From assembly GCA_002478115.1 (NCBI GenBank), contig DLMH01000174.1, forward strand, positions 1 to 29,077: DNA of 29,077 bases, written 5' to 3'. Positions 15,627 to 23,953 of this stretch are shown here, piece after piece. The notes beneath the pieces were generated by a model. The model was given only the letters and a program-made list of their open reading frames with translations. It ran no database searches and was not told the DNA's origin. The position numbers and the translations under genes were made by a program. Within the stretch, counting starts at the first letter, position 1; each line of letters begins with the position of its first letter. This stretch comes from Candidatus Acidiferrum typicum (GTDB taxonomy: Bacteria; Acidobacteriota; Terriglobia; Acidiferrales; UBA7541).

Positions 15627-16700
15627 ATGTCCTCGTTTTCGACGCTCTCACTTTGGGCCTCAGTCGCTCTCTCCGTCTTTCTTTCGCTCCCCGCTTTCTC
15701 CCAGGGAGTCCGCGCCCCAGAAGTGACCGGCGGGGAAGTGCTCCTGGAAAACAAAAATGTGCGGGCCGTCCGCTACGCCATTCTCCCTTCCAGCATCGTT
15801 ACGCTCCCCGTCCTGAAAAATGACAGCCTGCTGGTGATTCTGGATGGCGACAGCCAGGACGTATGGTCCTCTGGCAATCGCGCGCAAACGTCTCGCCTGG
15901 GGCTTGGCGAACTGTCGTGGCTTCGCAGGGACGAAGAAAATTTCGTACATAACACCAGCCTCCAGCCTTCCCGCATCCTGGTGGTTGAATTCAAGGACTC
16001 TTACGCCGTGGACGAGATTCAAGTGCCAGGCTCCTTGCGCGACCCGGTCAATTTTGACACGCGGCATTTCCGCCTCGTCCTCGAAAACCAGCACGCGCGC
16101 ATTTTCTGGATGCACCTCGAGCCCAGGGAAACTACCGAAGAAGTTCAGTTCCCGCTGCATCTGGAAATCCCGTTCGGCTCGGCGCAGATTAGCGTTTTTG
16201 ATCCCGACGGGAGGTTCGAAATCGAACACAAAGAGGCCGGCGCGATCACCTGGCACCGGAATCGCCTCGTCTCGCTCTCCAATCAAGAAACGCAACCCTT
16301 TGAGGAATTGGTGGTGGAGTTGCGCCATCCCTTCTGCTACAAAACCAGTCCGCAAATGCCCTCGGGCAGCACGCCTGTGATCGTGGACTACGCGCAACGG
16401 GTTTATAGCAAAGTCCGCAAGCAGTGGTACAAGCGCCTGCCCTTTTCGGTCGGCGAGGGAGAACAAGCCGTTGTCACCGTGCACATCAAGATTCAAGCTG
16501 ACGGCAAGGTGGAGGACGACGACACATTTCTGGCGCAGGTGTTTGCCGGAAACAAGCTGACGGAAATCGCGCTGCGCGCCGTGCGGGAAGCCGCTCCGTT
16601 CCCCGCGATCCCGCCGGATTGGGGCAAACCGCAGGTCGACTTTGGATTCACATTCCTCAATAACCTGCCGCCCGAGCCGCAACCCGGCTGTGAAGAATAG
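15627..16700 (+). CDS. Secreted protein: two cupin-like modules and a TonB-like C-terminal domain
   Basis: A 357-residue exported protein. The signal peptide (1-26) has core LWASVALSVFLSLPAF. Two related strand-rich modules follow: one begins with LLENKNVRAVRYAILPSS (about 39-56) and the other with LVLENQHARIFWMHLEPRE (150-168), which suggests an internal duplication of a cupin-like fold. The C-terminus (about 280-345) looks like a TonB_C domain: VVTVHIKIQADGKVED, then IALRAVREAAPFPAIPPDW. There is no transmembrane anchor besides the signal peptide, so this is unlikely to be a true energy transducer. Such free TonB_C modules are frequent in secreted proteins of Acidobacteriota. GGGGTGG precedes the ATG. 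Function is unknown. Confidence 0.75.
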   Translation: MSSFSTLSLWASVALSVFLSLPAFSQGVRAPEVTGGEVLLENKNVRAVRYAILPSSIVTLPVLKNDSLLVILDGDSQDVWSSGNRAQTSRLGLGELSWLRRDEENFVHNTSLQPSRILVVEFKDSYAVDEIQVPGSLRDPVNFDTRHFRLVLENQHARIFWMHLEPRETTEEVQFPLHLEIPFGSAQISVFDPDGRFEIEHKEAGAITWHRNRLVSLSNQETQPFEELVVELRHPFCYKTSPQMPSGSTPVIVDYAQRVYSKVRKQWYKRLPFSVGEGEQAVVTVHIKIQADGKVEDDDTFLAQVFAGNKLTEIALRAVREAAPFPAIPPDWGKPQVDFGFTFLNNLPPEPQPGCEE

Positions 16701-16732
16701 AGAGCAAGCTTTAGCTGGAAGGTGTGCGATAG

Positions 16733-17359
16733 CTACATGCGCGCGGCGACCCGCGCGGCAATATAGCCATCGGGCGTGCGCACCAGGATGACCAGGCTAT
16801 CCGTTACCGGCACATTTTCGCTGGGCACCTCGAACTCAAACCACCACTCGGATTTCTCGGGCAGATCCTTGGCTTGCGCGGCACCATAAGCCGGCACCGG
16901 GCGCGCCTCCAGATGCTTGGGCGTAACGCCCTTCGCGGGACGCAGATACATGCCGTGCTTCCAGAAAAAGCTCAGCCGCAGCGTTTCCATCAGCGCGCGC
17001 GTCAGGTAGACCCGCGTGCCCGCCGCCTGGATCTGATCGCTGCAGGGCATGTCGTACATCATGAAGTCAAGCTGCATTTTTTCCGGGAATACGGAGACGA
17101 CGTCGTTGCCGCGGCGATAAACAGTACCTAGTTCGCTGTCCACGCGCTTCAGATTCTCGAAAAACTCTGGCGCGAACACCCTGCCCGTCAGCCGGAAACA
17201 CGGCCCATCGGGGATTGAGCCGTCGGTGATGAGCGAGATGCCCCCATCGAAATTCCAGACTGTTTTTTCGTGTTTGGGTTGCGCCGACAGCAAAGGCGAG
17301 GCGGCCGCGAGCAGTAAAAGAACTGCGAGGGAGGAGAAAACTGGAGGCGGGCGAAACAT
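16733..17359 (-). CDS. Secreted protein of unknown function
   Basis: A 208-residue protein from the ATG at 17359; a GTG at 17374 would add five residues. An N-terminal signal peptide (FSSLAVLLLLAAASPLLSA) directs export. The mature protein is a mixture of strands and charged turns, with two cysteines (GPCFRL and MPCSDQ) that could form a disulfide, and ends in LVILVRTPDGYIAARVAAR, a probable beta hairpin. No family is recognised. It converges on the gene at 15627 with 32 bases between stops, and its promoter region is next to the MITE-like element at 17390. Confidence 0.75.
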   Translation of the reverse strand: MFRPPPVFSSLAVLLLLAAASPLLSAQPKHEKTVWNFDGGISLITDGSIPDGPCFRLTGRVFAPEFFENLKRVDSELGTVYRRGNDVVSVFPEKMQLDFMMYDMPCSDQIQAAGTRVYLTRALMETLRLSFFWKHGMYLRPAKGVTPKHLEARPVPAYGAAQAKDLPEKSEWWFEFEVPSENVPVTDSLVILVRTPDGYIAARVAARM

Positions 17360-17389
17360 AGGGGTTTCCAACACAAAAGAGTTTACCGC

Positions 17390-17517
17390 CTAGGGGGCTG
17401 CGGAAATAGACCTAAAACCGTTTCCTCAGGGGCTAAAGCCCAATGATAGGCAAGCACTTAATGTCGGAGCTAAAGCTCCGACCCCCTAAACTGCGGAGAT
17501 TTTCCGCAAGCTGCTAG
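17390..17517. mobile_element. MITE-like element with imperfect terminal inverted repeats
   Basis: The left end CTAGGGGGCTGCGGAAATAG (17390-17409) and the reverse complement of the right end, CTAGCAGCTTGCGGAAAAT, match with small gaps, so the unit looks like a 128-bp element bounded by inverted repeats. Inside are GGGCTAAAGCCC (17430-17441), the 9+2+9 palindrome GTCGGAGCT-AA-AGCTCCGAC (17463-17482) followed by CCCCTAAA, and TGCGGA/TCCGCA (17492-17508). A related copy lies at about 20953-21077. The right end supplies the stop codon of the hydrolase gene at 17514. Confidence 0.55.
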
Positions 17518-18455
17518 GGGGCGGCGGCGAGAAGGAATGTGTAGTCACGGACCTGGCAGCGCTTTTTGCCCGGGCTGTCGGGCTTGCAGGTGGCTTTGCC
17601 CGCGCGGAGGTCGGCGAAGGCGGCGACGAGTTGCGACAAGACGGAAGGAGGAGCCACCGGAATGTTGTGCGAACCGATTACGGTTTTCACCTGGGGAGCG
17701 AGCGCGGCGAGGCGTGCGATGGAATTGGCGTAGGCGTCCAGATCGGTTTCGGGGCGGTAAAGCCAGATGGCGGCGGGATAGTAAGTGTCGCCAGTGAAGA
17801 GGAGGCCGTTGGCGGGGTCACGCAGACAAATCGCATCGGGGGTGTGGCCGGGAGTGGAAATAATTTCGAGCGTGCGATTGCCGAGATCGATTTTGTCGCC
17901 GTCGTGAACATACTTGGTGATGGTCCAGGGTTTGGTGCGATATGTTTTGGCATCGAACCCCTTCGGAAGCTCGCCGCAGATTTGACCCGCAGCGAGTTCA
18001 TCCTGAGCATCGGCGGTGGATCCCTTGGCGTTCTGCCGGCTGAACTCCGTGTCCATGGAATAGATGGTCTCGAACTGCCAGTTGCCGCCGACGTGGTCGT
18101 TGTGCGTGTGGGAATTCAGGACGATGACAGGGAGAGCCGTGAGTCCCGAGACCAGCTTGCGGATGTCGCTGATGCCCATGCCGGTGTCAAAGAGCAGGGC
18201 TTTGTCTTTGCCAAGGATGAGGTAGGAGATGACTTCTTCGGCTTGGTGCGGTTCATAAATGGCAAAGGTGTCCGGCGCGACTCTGTAAACCTCGAACCAG
18301 GGATCGTTGGTCGCCACGCGCTCCAGCGATTTGTATTCTGGGCGGGGGAGATTGCGGCACCAGTCGGGTGTGGCTGAGGATTGAGGCTGCTGGGCACTAA
18401 GAGATGGTCCAGACACCAAAATTCCGAAGGCCAATAAGATGGAGAAGCTATTCAT
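17514..18455 (-). CDS. Exported metallo-beta-lactamase-fold hydrolase
   Basis: A 313-residue protein with an N-terminal signal peptide (ILLAFGILVSGPSLSAQ). It has a full set of binuclear-zinc motifs: H116-T-H118-N-D120-H121, H204 in TPGHTPDA, D223 in FTGDTYY, and H263 in VIGSHN. This fits a periplasmic hydrolase of the MBL superfamily, for example a glyoxalase II-like, lactonase-like or subclass B3-like enzyme; the substrate cannot be told from sequence. Its start lies four bases after the stop of the upstream gene, so it is probably the last gene of the fumC unit. The TAG stop falls in the end of the MITE-like element, so the original C-terminus may have been altered. Confidence 0.88.
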   Translation of the reverse strand: MNSFSILLAFGILVSGPSLSAQQPQSSATPDWCRNLPRPEYKSLERVATNDPWFEVYRVAPDTFAIYEPHQAEEVISYLILGKDKALLFDTGMGISDIRKLVSGLTALPVIVLNSHTHNDHVGGNWQFETIYSMDTEFSRQNAKGSTADAQDELAAGQICGELPKGFDAKTYRTKPWTITKYVHDGDKIDLGNRTLEIISTPGHTPDAICLRDPANGLLFTGDTYYPAAIWLYRPETDLDAYANSIARLAALAPQVKTVIGSHNIPVAPPSVLSQLVAAFADLRAGKATCKPDSPGKKRCQVRDYTFLLAAAP

Positions 18456-18459
18456 GTGC

Positions 18460-19386
18460 TCATTCGGGATTAATCCCTCTCTCCATCATGAGTTGCGAAT
18501 ATCTTTCATCGTAAAGCTCCTTGATTTCAGGCATGAGAACTAGCGCATTCCAAATTTCGTGTAGGCGTTCGTTTATGCGAGCACCATCGAATCGACAATA
18601 AGCCTGCACTTCGGTTAACGTGCAAAGCAGGATTCCGGCTACCCGCGCAATATGTATTGTAATCATGACTTCAGAAGCGTCTTCAACCGCTGGCCTATCC
18701 TCGTGTGGGAGGTCCCTTGGCTCAAGGAAAAGAGCGATTGCTAGCAGACCTTGGAATGTAGCGTGTGATATCCCAGAGTATTCCTGCCAAAATCCCAGTG
18801 TAAGCTTTTTCAAGAATTCCTGGTGCGGAGTGAGAGGACTATTATTCTTGACCCTAAGATAGCCCGTTAGCGTGGGCCATATCCGGGCAGTCCTAACTTC
18901 GGCTTCGGTGAAACCGTTAGTTCTCATATCGAACTCAATATGTTTACGTTGGCGTGCAACCCAATCATCCCACTTGGGATCTCCGCCATACCGCGTTTGG
19001 TCGTCATCCAGTGCCTGCAAAACGAGTCTGTAACCACTTGCACGGAACTCATATCCCTTCAACCCGGGGTTCTGCAGGATTGCGGTGATGTTGTAAAGAC
19101 AGTCGATCATGGTCCGGATAAGCGGGAGGATCACCGCACTATAGGCAACTCTCCAGTCACAATCCTTTTGCCTTCGCTCATCGGCATTCATGAAAAAGAA
19201 AACACTGTAGGTTTGTTGTGATTGCCGAAGGAGAAAGTAGATGTCTGGTGTCACGTAACCTGGCTTTAACCCATGCTGAGGGCCTTCGCGCTGGACTTTG
19301 AGCGCTACAGTCGTCGCCAACTCGGCAAGCTTGTACTGGAAAGTTCTGGCGTCTAGGTGTCGCGTCGGTGTCGATTCGGTGGACAT
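18460..19386 (-). CDS. Protein of unknown function, possibly DUF5677-like
   Basis: A 308-residue, largely helical protein without a signal peptide. Segments such as VAYSAVILPLIRTMIDCLYN, LGFWQEYSGISHATFQGLLA and IHIARVAGILLCTLTEVQAY resemble the DUF5677 group by eye, but this is a weak match. Its base composition is clearly lower in GC than fumC and the hydrolase gene, with codons such as AGA, ATA and TTA more frequent, suggesting later acquisition. Nevertheless it is fitted tightly between them, eight bases after the fumC stop and four before the hydrolase start. Function is unknown. Confidence 0.8.
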   Translation of the reverse strand: MSTESTPTRHLDARTFQYKLAELATTVALKVQREGPQHGLKPGYVTPDIYFLLRQSQQTYSVFFFMNADERRQKDCDWRVAYSAVILPLIRTMIDCLYNITAILQNPGLKGYEFRASGYRLVLQALDDDQTRYGGDPKWDDWVARQRKHIEFDMRTNGFTEAEVRTARIWPTLTGYLRVKNNSPLTPHQEFLKKLTLGFWQEYSGISHATFQGLLAIALFLEPRDLPHEDRPAVEDASEVMITIHIARVAGILLCTLTEVQAYCRFDGARINERLHEIWNALVLMPEIKELYDERYSQLMMERGINPE

Positions 19387-19394
19387 GAGTCGTT

Positions 19395-20810
19395 CTATGG
19401 GTGGGTCATGGCTTCGGGTTTGACGAGGGCGTCAAACTCGTCGCCGGTCAAAAAGCCTAGTTTCACGGCGGCTTCACGGAGGCTGGTGTTTTCGTGGAGG
19501 GCGGTTTTGGCGACTTTGGCGGCGTTGTCATAGCCGATTTTGGGGGCCAGCGCGGTCACGAGCATGAGGGAATTCTTCACATAGCGATCAATCGTTTCGC
19601 GGTTGATTTCGATGCCGACGACGCAGTGCTCCACGAAACTGTTGCACGCATCCGCGAGCAACTCCACCGAGTGCAGGTAATTGAAGATCATCACCGGCTT
19701 GTACACGTTCAATTCAAAATTGCCTTGCGAGCCGGCGAAGCCAATGGCCGCGTCATTCCCCATCACCTGCACCGCCACCATGGTTAGCGCTTCGCACTGC
19801 GTGGGATTCACTTTTCCCGGCATGATCGAGGAGCCGGGCTCGTTTTCCGGCAGCGTCAGTTCGCCCAGGCCGCAGCGCGGGCCGGAAGCCAGCCAACGAA
19901 CGTCATTTGCGATTTTCATCAGCGAAGCAGCCAAGGTCTTCAAAGCGCCGCTCGCGAATACGATTTCATCATGCGCGGAAAGGCTGGCGAATTTGTTGGG
20001 GTGCGAGCGGAAAGGCAGGCCGGTAAGTTCGGCGATTTTCTTTGCGGCGCGCTCCGCAAACTCCGGATGCGCATTCAGGCCCGTGCCCACCGCCGTGCCG
20101 CCGATGGCCAGATCCAGCAAGCCATCCAATGCCATGGCGATCCGCGCGCCATCACGATCGAGCAGGCTGACCCACCCGGAAAATTCCTGGCCCACCGTCA
20201 GCGGCGTAGCGTCCTGCAGGTGCGTGCGGCCGATCTTGACGACGCCCATAAACGCACTTGCTTTGGCGTCGAGCGCATCGCGCAGCCGCTTCACCGCAGG
20301 CAGCAAATGGCGCGAAGTTTCCGTGGCAGCGGCAATGTGCATGGCCGCGGGAAAAGTGTCGTTCGAGGATTGCGACATGTTCACATCGTCGTTCGGATGA
20401 ATGGGCTTCTTGCTGCCCATCACGCCGCCGGCAATGGAGATGGCGCGGTTGGAGATCACTTCGTTTACGTTCATGTTGGTCTGCGTGCCGCTGCCGGTCT
20501 GCCAGATGCGCAACGGAAAATGTTCCTGCAACTTTCCGGCGATGACTTCATCGGCGGCCTGCACGATCAGGTTGGCCTTCTCTTCGGAAAGTTTGCCGAG
20601 ATCGCGATTGACCAGCGCCGCGGCCTTTTTCAAGATGCCGAAGGCGCGAATCAATTCCGGCGGCATGGTGTCTTTGCCAATGGCGAAGTGAATCAGCGAG
20701 CGGGCTGTTTGCGCGCCGTAATAGCGGTCCACCGGGACTTCAATCTTGCCCATGCTGTCGGATTCGGTGCGCGTGGGAACGGATTTGGCAAACGGGGTGG
20801 GTTCAGACAT
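19395..20810 (-). CDS. fumC: Fumarate hydratase, class II
   Basis: Catalyses reversible hydration of fumarate to malate in the TCA cycle, as an oxygen-stable, iron-free homotetramer. The 471 residues include [13 protein letters not shown] (106-118), the SSNDTFP motif (148-154), [10 protein letters not shown] (194-203) and the superfamily signature [11 protein letters not shown] (326-336), whose flexible loop holds the catalytic serine. Length is normal (460-470). TAGGAGTAGCAC just upstream of the start carries an AGGAG ribosome binding site. It is the first gene of a three-gene minus-strand unit, with a 670-bp repeat-bearing region upstream. Confidence 0.96.
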   Translation of the reverse strand: MSEPTPFAKSVPTRTESDSMGKIEVPVDRYYGAQTARSLIHFAIGKDTMPPELIRAFGILKKAAALVNRDLGKLSEEKANLIVQAADEVIAGKLQEHFPLRIWQTGSGTQTNMNVNEVISNRAISIAGGVMGSKKPIHPNDDVNMSQSSNDTFPAAMHIAAATETSRHLLPAVKRLRDALDAKASAFMGVVKIGRTHLQDATPLTVGQEFSGWVSLLDRDGARIAMALDGLLDLAIGGTAVGTGLNAHPEFAERAAKKIAELTGLPFRSHPNKFASLSAHDEIVFASGALKTLAASLMKIANDVRWLASGPRCGLGELTLPENEPGSSIMPGKVNPTQCEALTMVAVQVMGNDAAIGFAGSQGNFELNVYKPVMIFNYLHSVELLADACNSFVEHCVVGIEINRETIDRYVKNSLMLVTALAPKIGYDNAAKVAKTALHENTSLREAAVKLGFLTGDEFDALVKPEAMTHP

Positions 20811-21480
20811 GTGCTACTCCTGGGAGCGATGCAACCTAGTGTAGCAGGCTGGCCGCGGATCGGCGGTTCATCTGATACATCAGAACAGGTGAAAAAATCC
20901 TGAGGCCTCAGGGGCTAAAGCCCAAGTTTTCTAGCGTTTTTTCGGCACGGCTGAAACGGTTGCGGAAAAATACCGGAAAGATTTCTTCAGGGGCTAAAGC
21001 CCATCGGTTATGACGACTTTACGCCGGGGCTGAAGCCCCGGCCTCCTAAAGAAACGACTTTTTCCGTAAGCTGTGAAGCCCTCCTCCCAAGCATTTGTGA
21101 GACAGCTTGTTGTGACACTAGGAGAGCGGCGGAGCAAGGTGGCCTGCCGGCAACATGCGGAGATTTTTAGCGCGCCGTGTGGCGATTCCCTTGCAGCAGC
21201 TTCTCGCGGGAAAACTTATGGCGCTTATCGCCATAGACCAGGTGGAACAACACAACCAGCGTGAGATCGATGCTGAGAATGCAAAGGGCGAGAATGGCAA
21301 ATGGCGACACGGCGAATCCTCGTTCTTACAAGCGTTCCGTTGACAACCCCAGAGTAGGTTGGCCGGGTTTAGAAAGTCCGGAGGCGTTCGTGAGGAATTT
21401 GTTAGGAAAAACGGCGCGAACAATTAGAATCAGCGGTAGCACATTGACGCGGTAGGCCCAAAGAACAGGATGCCCTCACT
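20811..21480. repeat. 670-bp intergenic region with palindromic repeats
   Basis: From 20881 to about 21077 the sequence holds two further copies of the GGGGCTAAAGCCC motif (20911-20923 and 20990-21002), a TGAGGCCTCA palindrome at 20901-20910, and GCCGGGGCT-GA-AGCCCCGGC at 21023-21042 followed by TCCTAAAG. The block from about 20953 (TTGCGGAAAAATA) to 21077 (TTTTTCCGTAAGCTG) parallels the element at 17390-17517. The rest has no recognisable feature except a small minus-strand frame at 21167-21310. Confidence 0.65.
21167..21310 (-). CDS. Possible 47-aa single-pass membrane protein
   Basis: A minus-strand frame starting with GTG at 21310, preceded by GAGG at a good distance of seven bases. It encodes a short polar start, about 22 hydrophobic residues (FAILALCILSIDLTLVVLFH and neighbours) and a basic tail (GDKRHKFSREKLLQGNRHTAR in part). 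This has the form of an N-out or N-in single-pass microprotein. It is isolated, without an operon partner, and could be a chance frame; no family is recognised. Confidence 0.45.
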   Translation of the reverse strand: MSPFAILALCILSIDLTLVVLFHLVYGDKRHKFSREKLLQGNRHTAR

Positions 21481-22413
21481 ATGATAAAACGACGCGAATT
21501 CCTGGCCGGTGGAGCAACAGCATTCGTGATGATGAACGCCATGCGCGCGCGGGCGGCGGACGTGAAGCAATTCAAACTTGGCGTGATCACGGATGAAGTG
21601 ACCCAGGACTTGGAGAAGGCGCTGGCGTGGGCCAAGGGCTACGGGCTGGAGTGGGTGGAGTTTCGCAACGTCTGGGGAAAGTACATCACCGAATTCACGC
21701 CCGACGAAGTGAAGCGCGCCAAAGACCTGCTCGCGAAATACGGCCTACGCGTGTCCGTGCTGGATTCGGCCTATTTCAAAAGCACCCTGCCGGGCACCAC
21801 ATCAAAATTCGCCGAAAACAAAGGCGATTTCGCCGCCAATGAGCACGAAAAGCAGGATGCGCTGCTCGAACGGGCCTTCGCTCGCGCCAAGGATTTCGGA
21901 ACCGACAAGGTGCGCATCTTTTCCTTCTGGCGCGTGGACGACCCTCACACTGTCTTCGAGCGCGTTGCCAAAGAGTTGGACAGGACGGCGGAGATTGCCA
22001 AGCGTGAAGGCATACGCCTGGTGCTGGAGAATGAATTCGCCTGCAATGTGGCCACGGGTGCGGAGAGCGCGGCCATGCTGAACGCGGTGAAGGCGCCGGC
22101 TCTGGGCCTGAACTGGGATCCGGGCAACGCGTATGCTGCCGGCGAACTGAAACCCTTTCCCGACGGCTACGCCCCGCTGGACAAGAAGCGCATGTGGCAC
22201 ATGCACCTGAAGGATGCGGAAGGCACCGGAACCAACTGGCGTCCCATTGGCGGCGGAAAGATTGACTATCTCGGGCAATTCCGCGCCATCCTGAAAGATG
22301 GATTCAGCGGCACAATGTCTCTCGAAACGCATTACCTGAATGCGGCGAAGGACAAAGAAGCGTCGAGCCGCGAATCCATGGACGGACTATTGAAAGTAAT
22401 TCGCGAGGTTTGA
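21481..22413 (+). CDS. Tat-exported sugar phosphate isomerase/epimerase-like protein
   Basis: A 310-residue xylose isomerase-like TIM-barrel protein. The N-terminus KRREFLAGGATAF is a twin-arginine export signal, so the folded protein probably acts in the periplasm. Metal-ligand segments are visible: Glu in RLVLENEFA, Asp in LNWDPGNA, His in WHMHLKDAEG and Glu in MSLETHY. These fit the IolE/AP endonuclease 2 superfamily, which isomerises or epimerises sugars and inositols. The substrate is unknown. It converges on the Gfo/Idh gene at 22438, a frequent partner. Confidence 0.88.
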   Translation: MIKRREFLAGGATAFVMMNAMRARAADVKQFKLGVITDEVTQDLEKALAWAKGYGLEWVEFRNVWGKYITEFTPDEVKRAKDLLAKYGLRVSVLDSAYFKSTLPGTTSKFAENKGDFAANEHEKQDALLERAFARAKDFGTDKVRIFSFWRVDDPHTVFERVAKELDRTAEIAKREGIRLVLENEFACNVATGAESAAMLNAVKAPALGLNWDPGNAYAAGELKPFPDGYAPLDKKRMWHMHLKDAEGTGTNWRPIGGGKIDYLGQFRAILKDGFSGTMSLETHYLNAAKDKEASSRESMDGLLKVIREV

Positions 22414-22437
22414 CGGTTCCCGGCTTGCCCGCACGAA

Positions 22438-23772
22438 CTACGCGCCCGTGACCACTTCCTGTTTCGCGTCGTCGAAGGTGATGCGGCGGCCCGTCTGAAT
22501 GGCCGCAATCGTCATGCACAGCGCCACAGAGTGCGAATAGCCCGCTTCAATATGCGCGTTGGGCGTTTTGCGGCTGCGCACACATTCCATCCAGTTGCGC
22601 ACGTTGGCGGAGGTGTCCGCGTCGTCGCCAGTGTCGGCGGAAGTGACGATGCGCCCGCCGGAATCGATCAACGAAATCTTCGGCAACAGATTCGGTGGCA
22701 TGTTCATTTCGTCCGCGAAGCGTTTTGTCAGCCCGCCTTCGGGTGACACAGTTCTCTTGTCGAGATCGAGCGTGCCGCCATTCGAGTAGTAAAGTTCTTT
22801 CACCTCACCTGCTTCATTCGTCATGCGCGAGCTGTAGACCACCTGAAATCCCTTCGAGGGATCATCCAGGGGGCCGTAATCGAAGACCGCAGTCATGGTG
22901 TCCCAATTTTTGCGCCCATCTTTCCAAAAATAGATGCCGCCGTTCGCCACCACGCTGCGCGGCCGCGGCAACCCGGTGAACCAGTGGACCGTGTCAATCT
23001 GGTGGACCATCCACTGGTCCGGAATCCCCGAGGAATACGGCCAGAAGAGGCGGAACTCGACGTATTTGCGCGGATCGAAGGGTTCGTAGGGCAGCTTCAT
23101 CAGGTAACGCTTCCAATCCACCTGATCCTCGCGCAGTCCCGCGACGAGCTTCGGACGGCGCCAGCGGCCGGGCTGATTGACGTTCCAGGTCATCAGCACG
23201 GAAACGATTTCGCCGAATTTGCCGCTGCGGATGAAATCGTAGGCCTGCTGGTAAACGGGGGAGCTGCGGCGTTGCGTGCCGATCTGCACGATGCGGCCGG
23301 TTTCGCGGACGGCGTCGCGAATCGCGCGCGCATCTTCCATCGTGTGCGCCATGGGCTTTTCGACGTAAGCGTCGCGGCCGGCGCGCACCGCTTCCACGCC
23401 ATGCAGGGCGTGCTGAAAATCAGCGGTGGCGACGAACACGGCGTCCACGTCCTTGCGCGCGTACAGCTCGTCGTTGTTGCGCACGGCATCAATGCGCGTG
23501 CCGGTGAGTTTTTCGAGGTGCGCCTGGCCTTCCTCGCGGCGCTGGTCCCAGATGTCGGAGACAGCCACGAACTCGAAATTGAGATCTTTCGCGTGCTGCA
23601 GAAATGCGGGCAGCAAGGCGGAGCGGAAGCGATCGGAAAAGCCGACCACGCCCACGCGTACGCGGTCGTTTGCACCAAAGATGCGCGCATAGCTGGAAGC
23701 GCGCGCCAGCGGCACAGCGGCAAGCGCGGCAGCGCTGGTCTTCAGGAAACTGCGGCGGGATGAGTTTTGCAT
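22438..23772 (-). CDS. Tat-exported Gfo/Idh/MocA family oxidoreductase
   Basis: NAD(P)-dependent sugar oxidoreductase of 444 residues. A twin-arginine signal (SSRRSFLKTSAAALAAVPLA) starts at residue 4. The Rossmann motif VGVVGFSDRF follows at about 40-49, and the family motif VEKPMAHT at 137-144 includes the catalytic lysine (K139). The C-terminal GFO_IDH domain contains SSPVYQQAYDFI and WFTGLPRPRSVVANGG. The ATG at 23772 is used; an in-frame GTG two codons upstream (23778) has better spacing from GGAGG, so translation may begin there. The open frame continues upstream, but that part is a shadow of the divergent gene at 23954. Exported members of this family oxidise glycosides or modified sugars. 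Confidence 0.9.
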   Translation of the reverse strand: MQNSSRRSFLKTSAAALAAVPLARASSYARIFGANDRVRVGVVGFSDRFRSALLPAFLQHAKDLNFEFVAVSDIWDQRREEGQAHLEKLTGTRIDAVRNNDELYARKDVDAVFVATADFQHALHGVEAVRAGRDAYVEKPMAHTMEDARAIRDAVRETGRIVQIGTQRRSSPVYQQAYDFIRSGKFGEIVSVLMTWNVNQPGRWRRPKLVAGLREDQVDWKRYLMKLPYEPFDPRKYVEFRLFWPYSSGIPDQWMVHQIDTVHWFTGLPRPRSVVANGGIYFWKDGRKNWDTMTAVFDYGPLDDPSKGFQVVYSSRMTNEAGEVKELYYSNGGTLDLDKRTVSPEGGLTKRFADEMNMPPNLLPKISLIDSGGRIVTSADTGDDADTSANVRNWMECVRSRKTPNAHIEAGYSHSVALCMTIAAIQTGRRITFDDAKQEVVTGA

Positions 23773-23953
23773 GGTCACGGAGCACCTCCGGCAAGGATCG
23801 GTGTTCTTTCGCGGATGATGGTGATACGTTTTGTGCGTGGAGAATCCCGCGGCGGAGAATTGACTCGCGACGCCGGATCTCACGCGCGCTAAATCATACT
23901 TGATTGCGGGACCGCCATAGAGAGAAATCCGCCGAGGGAGAGGGAGCCAGACG

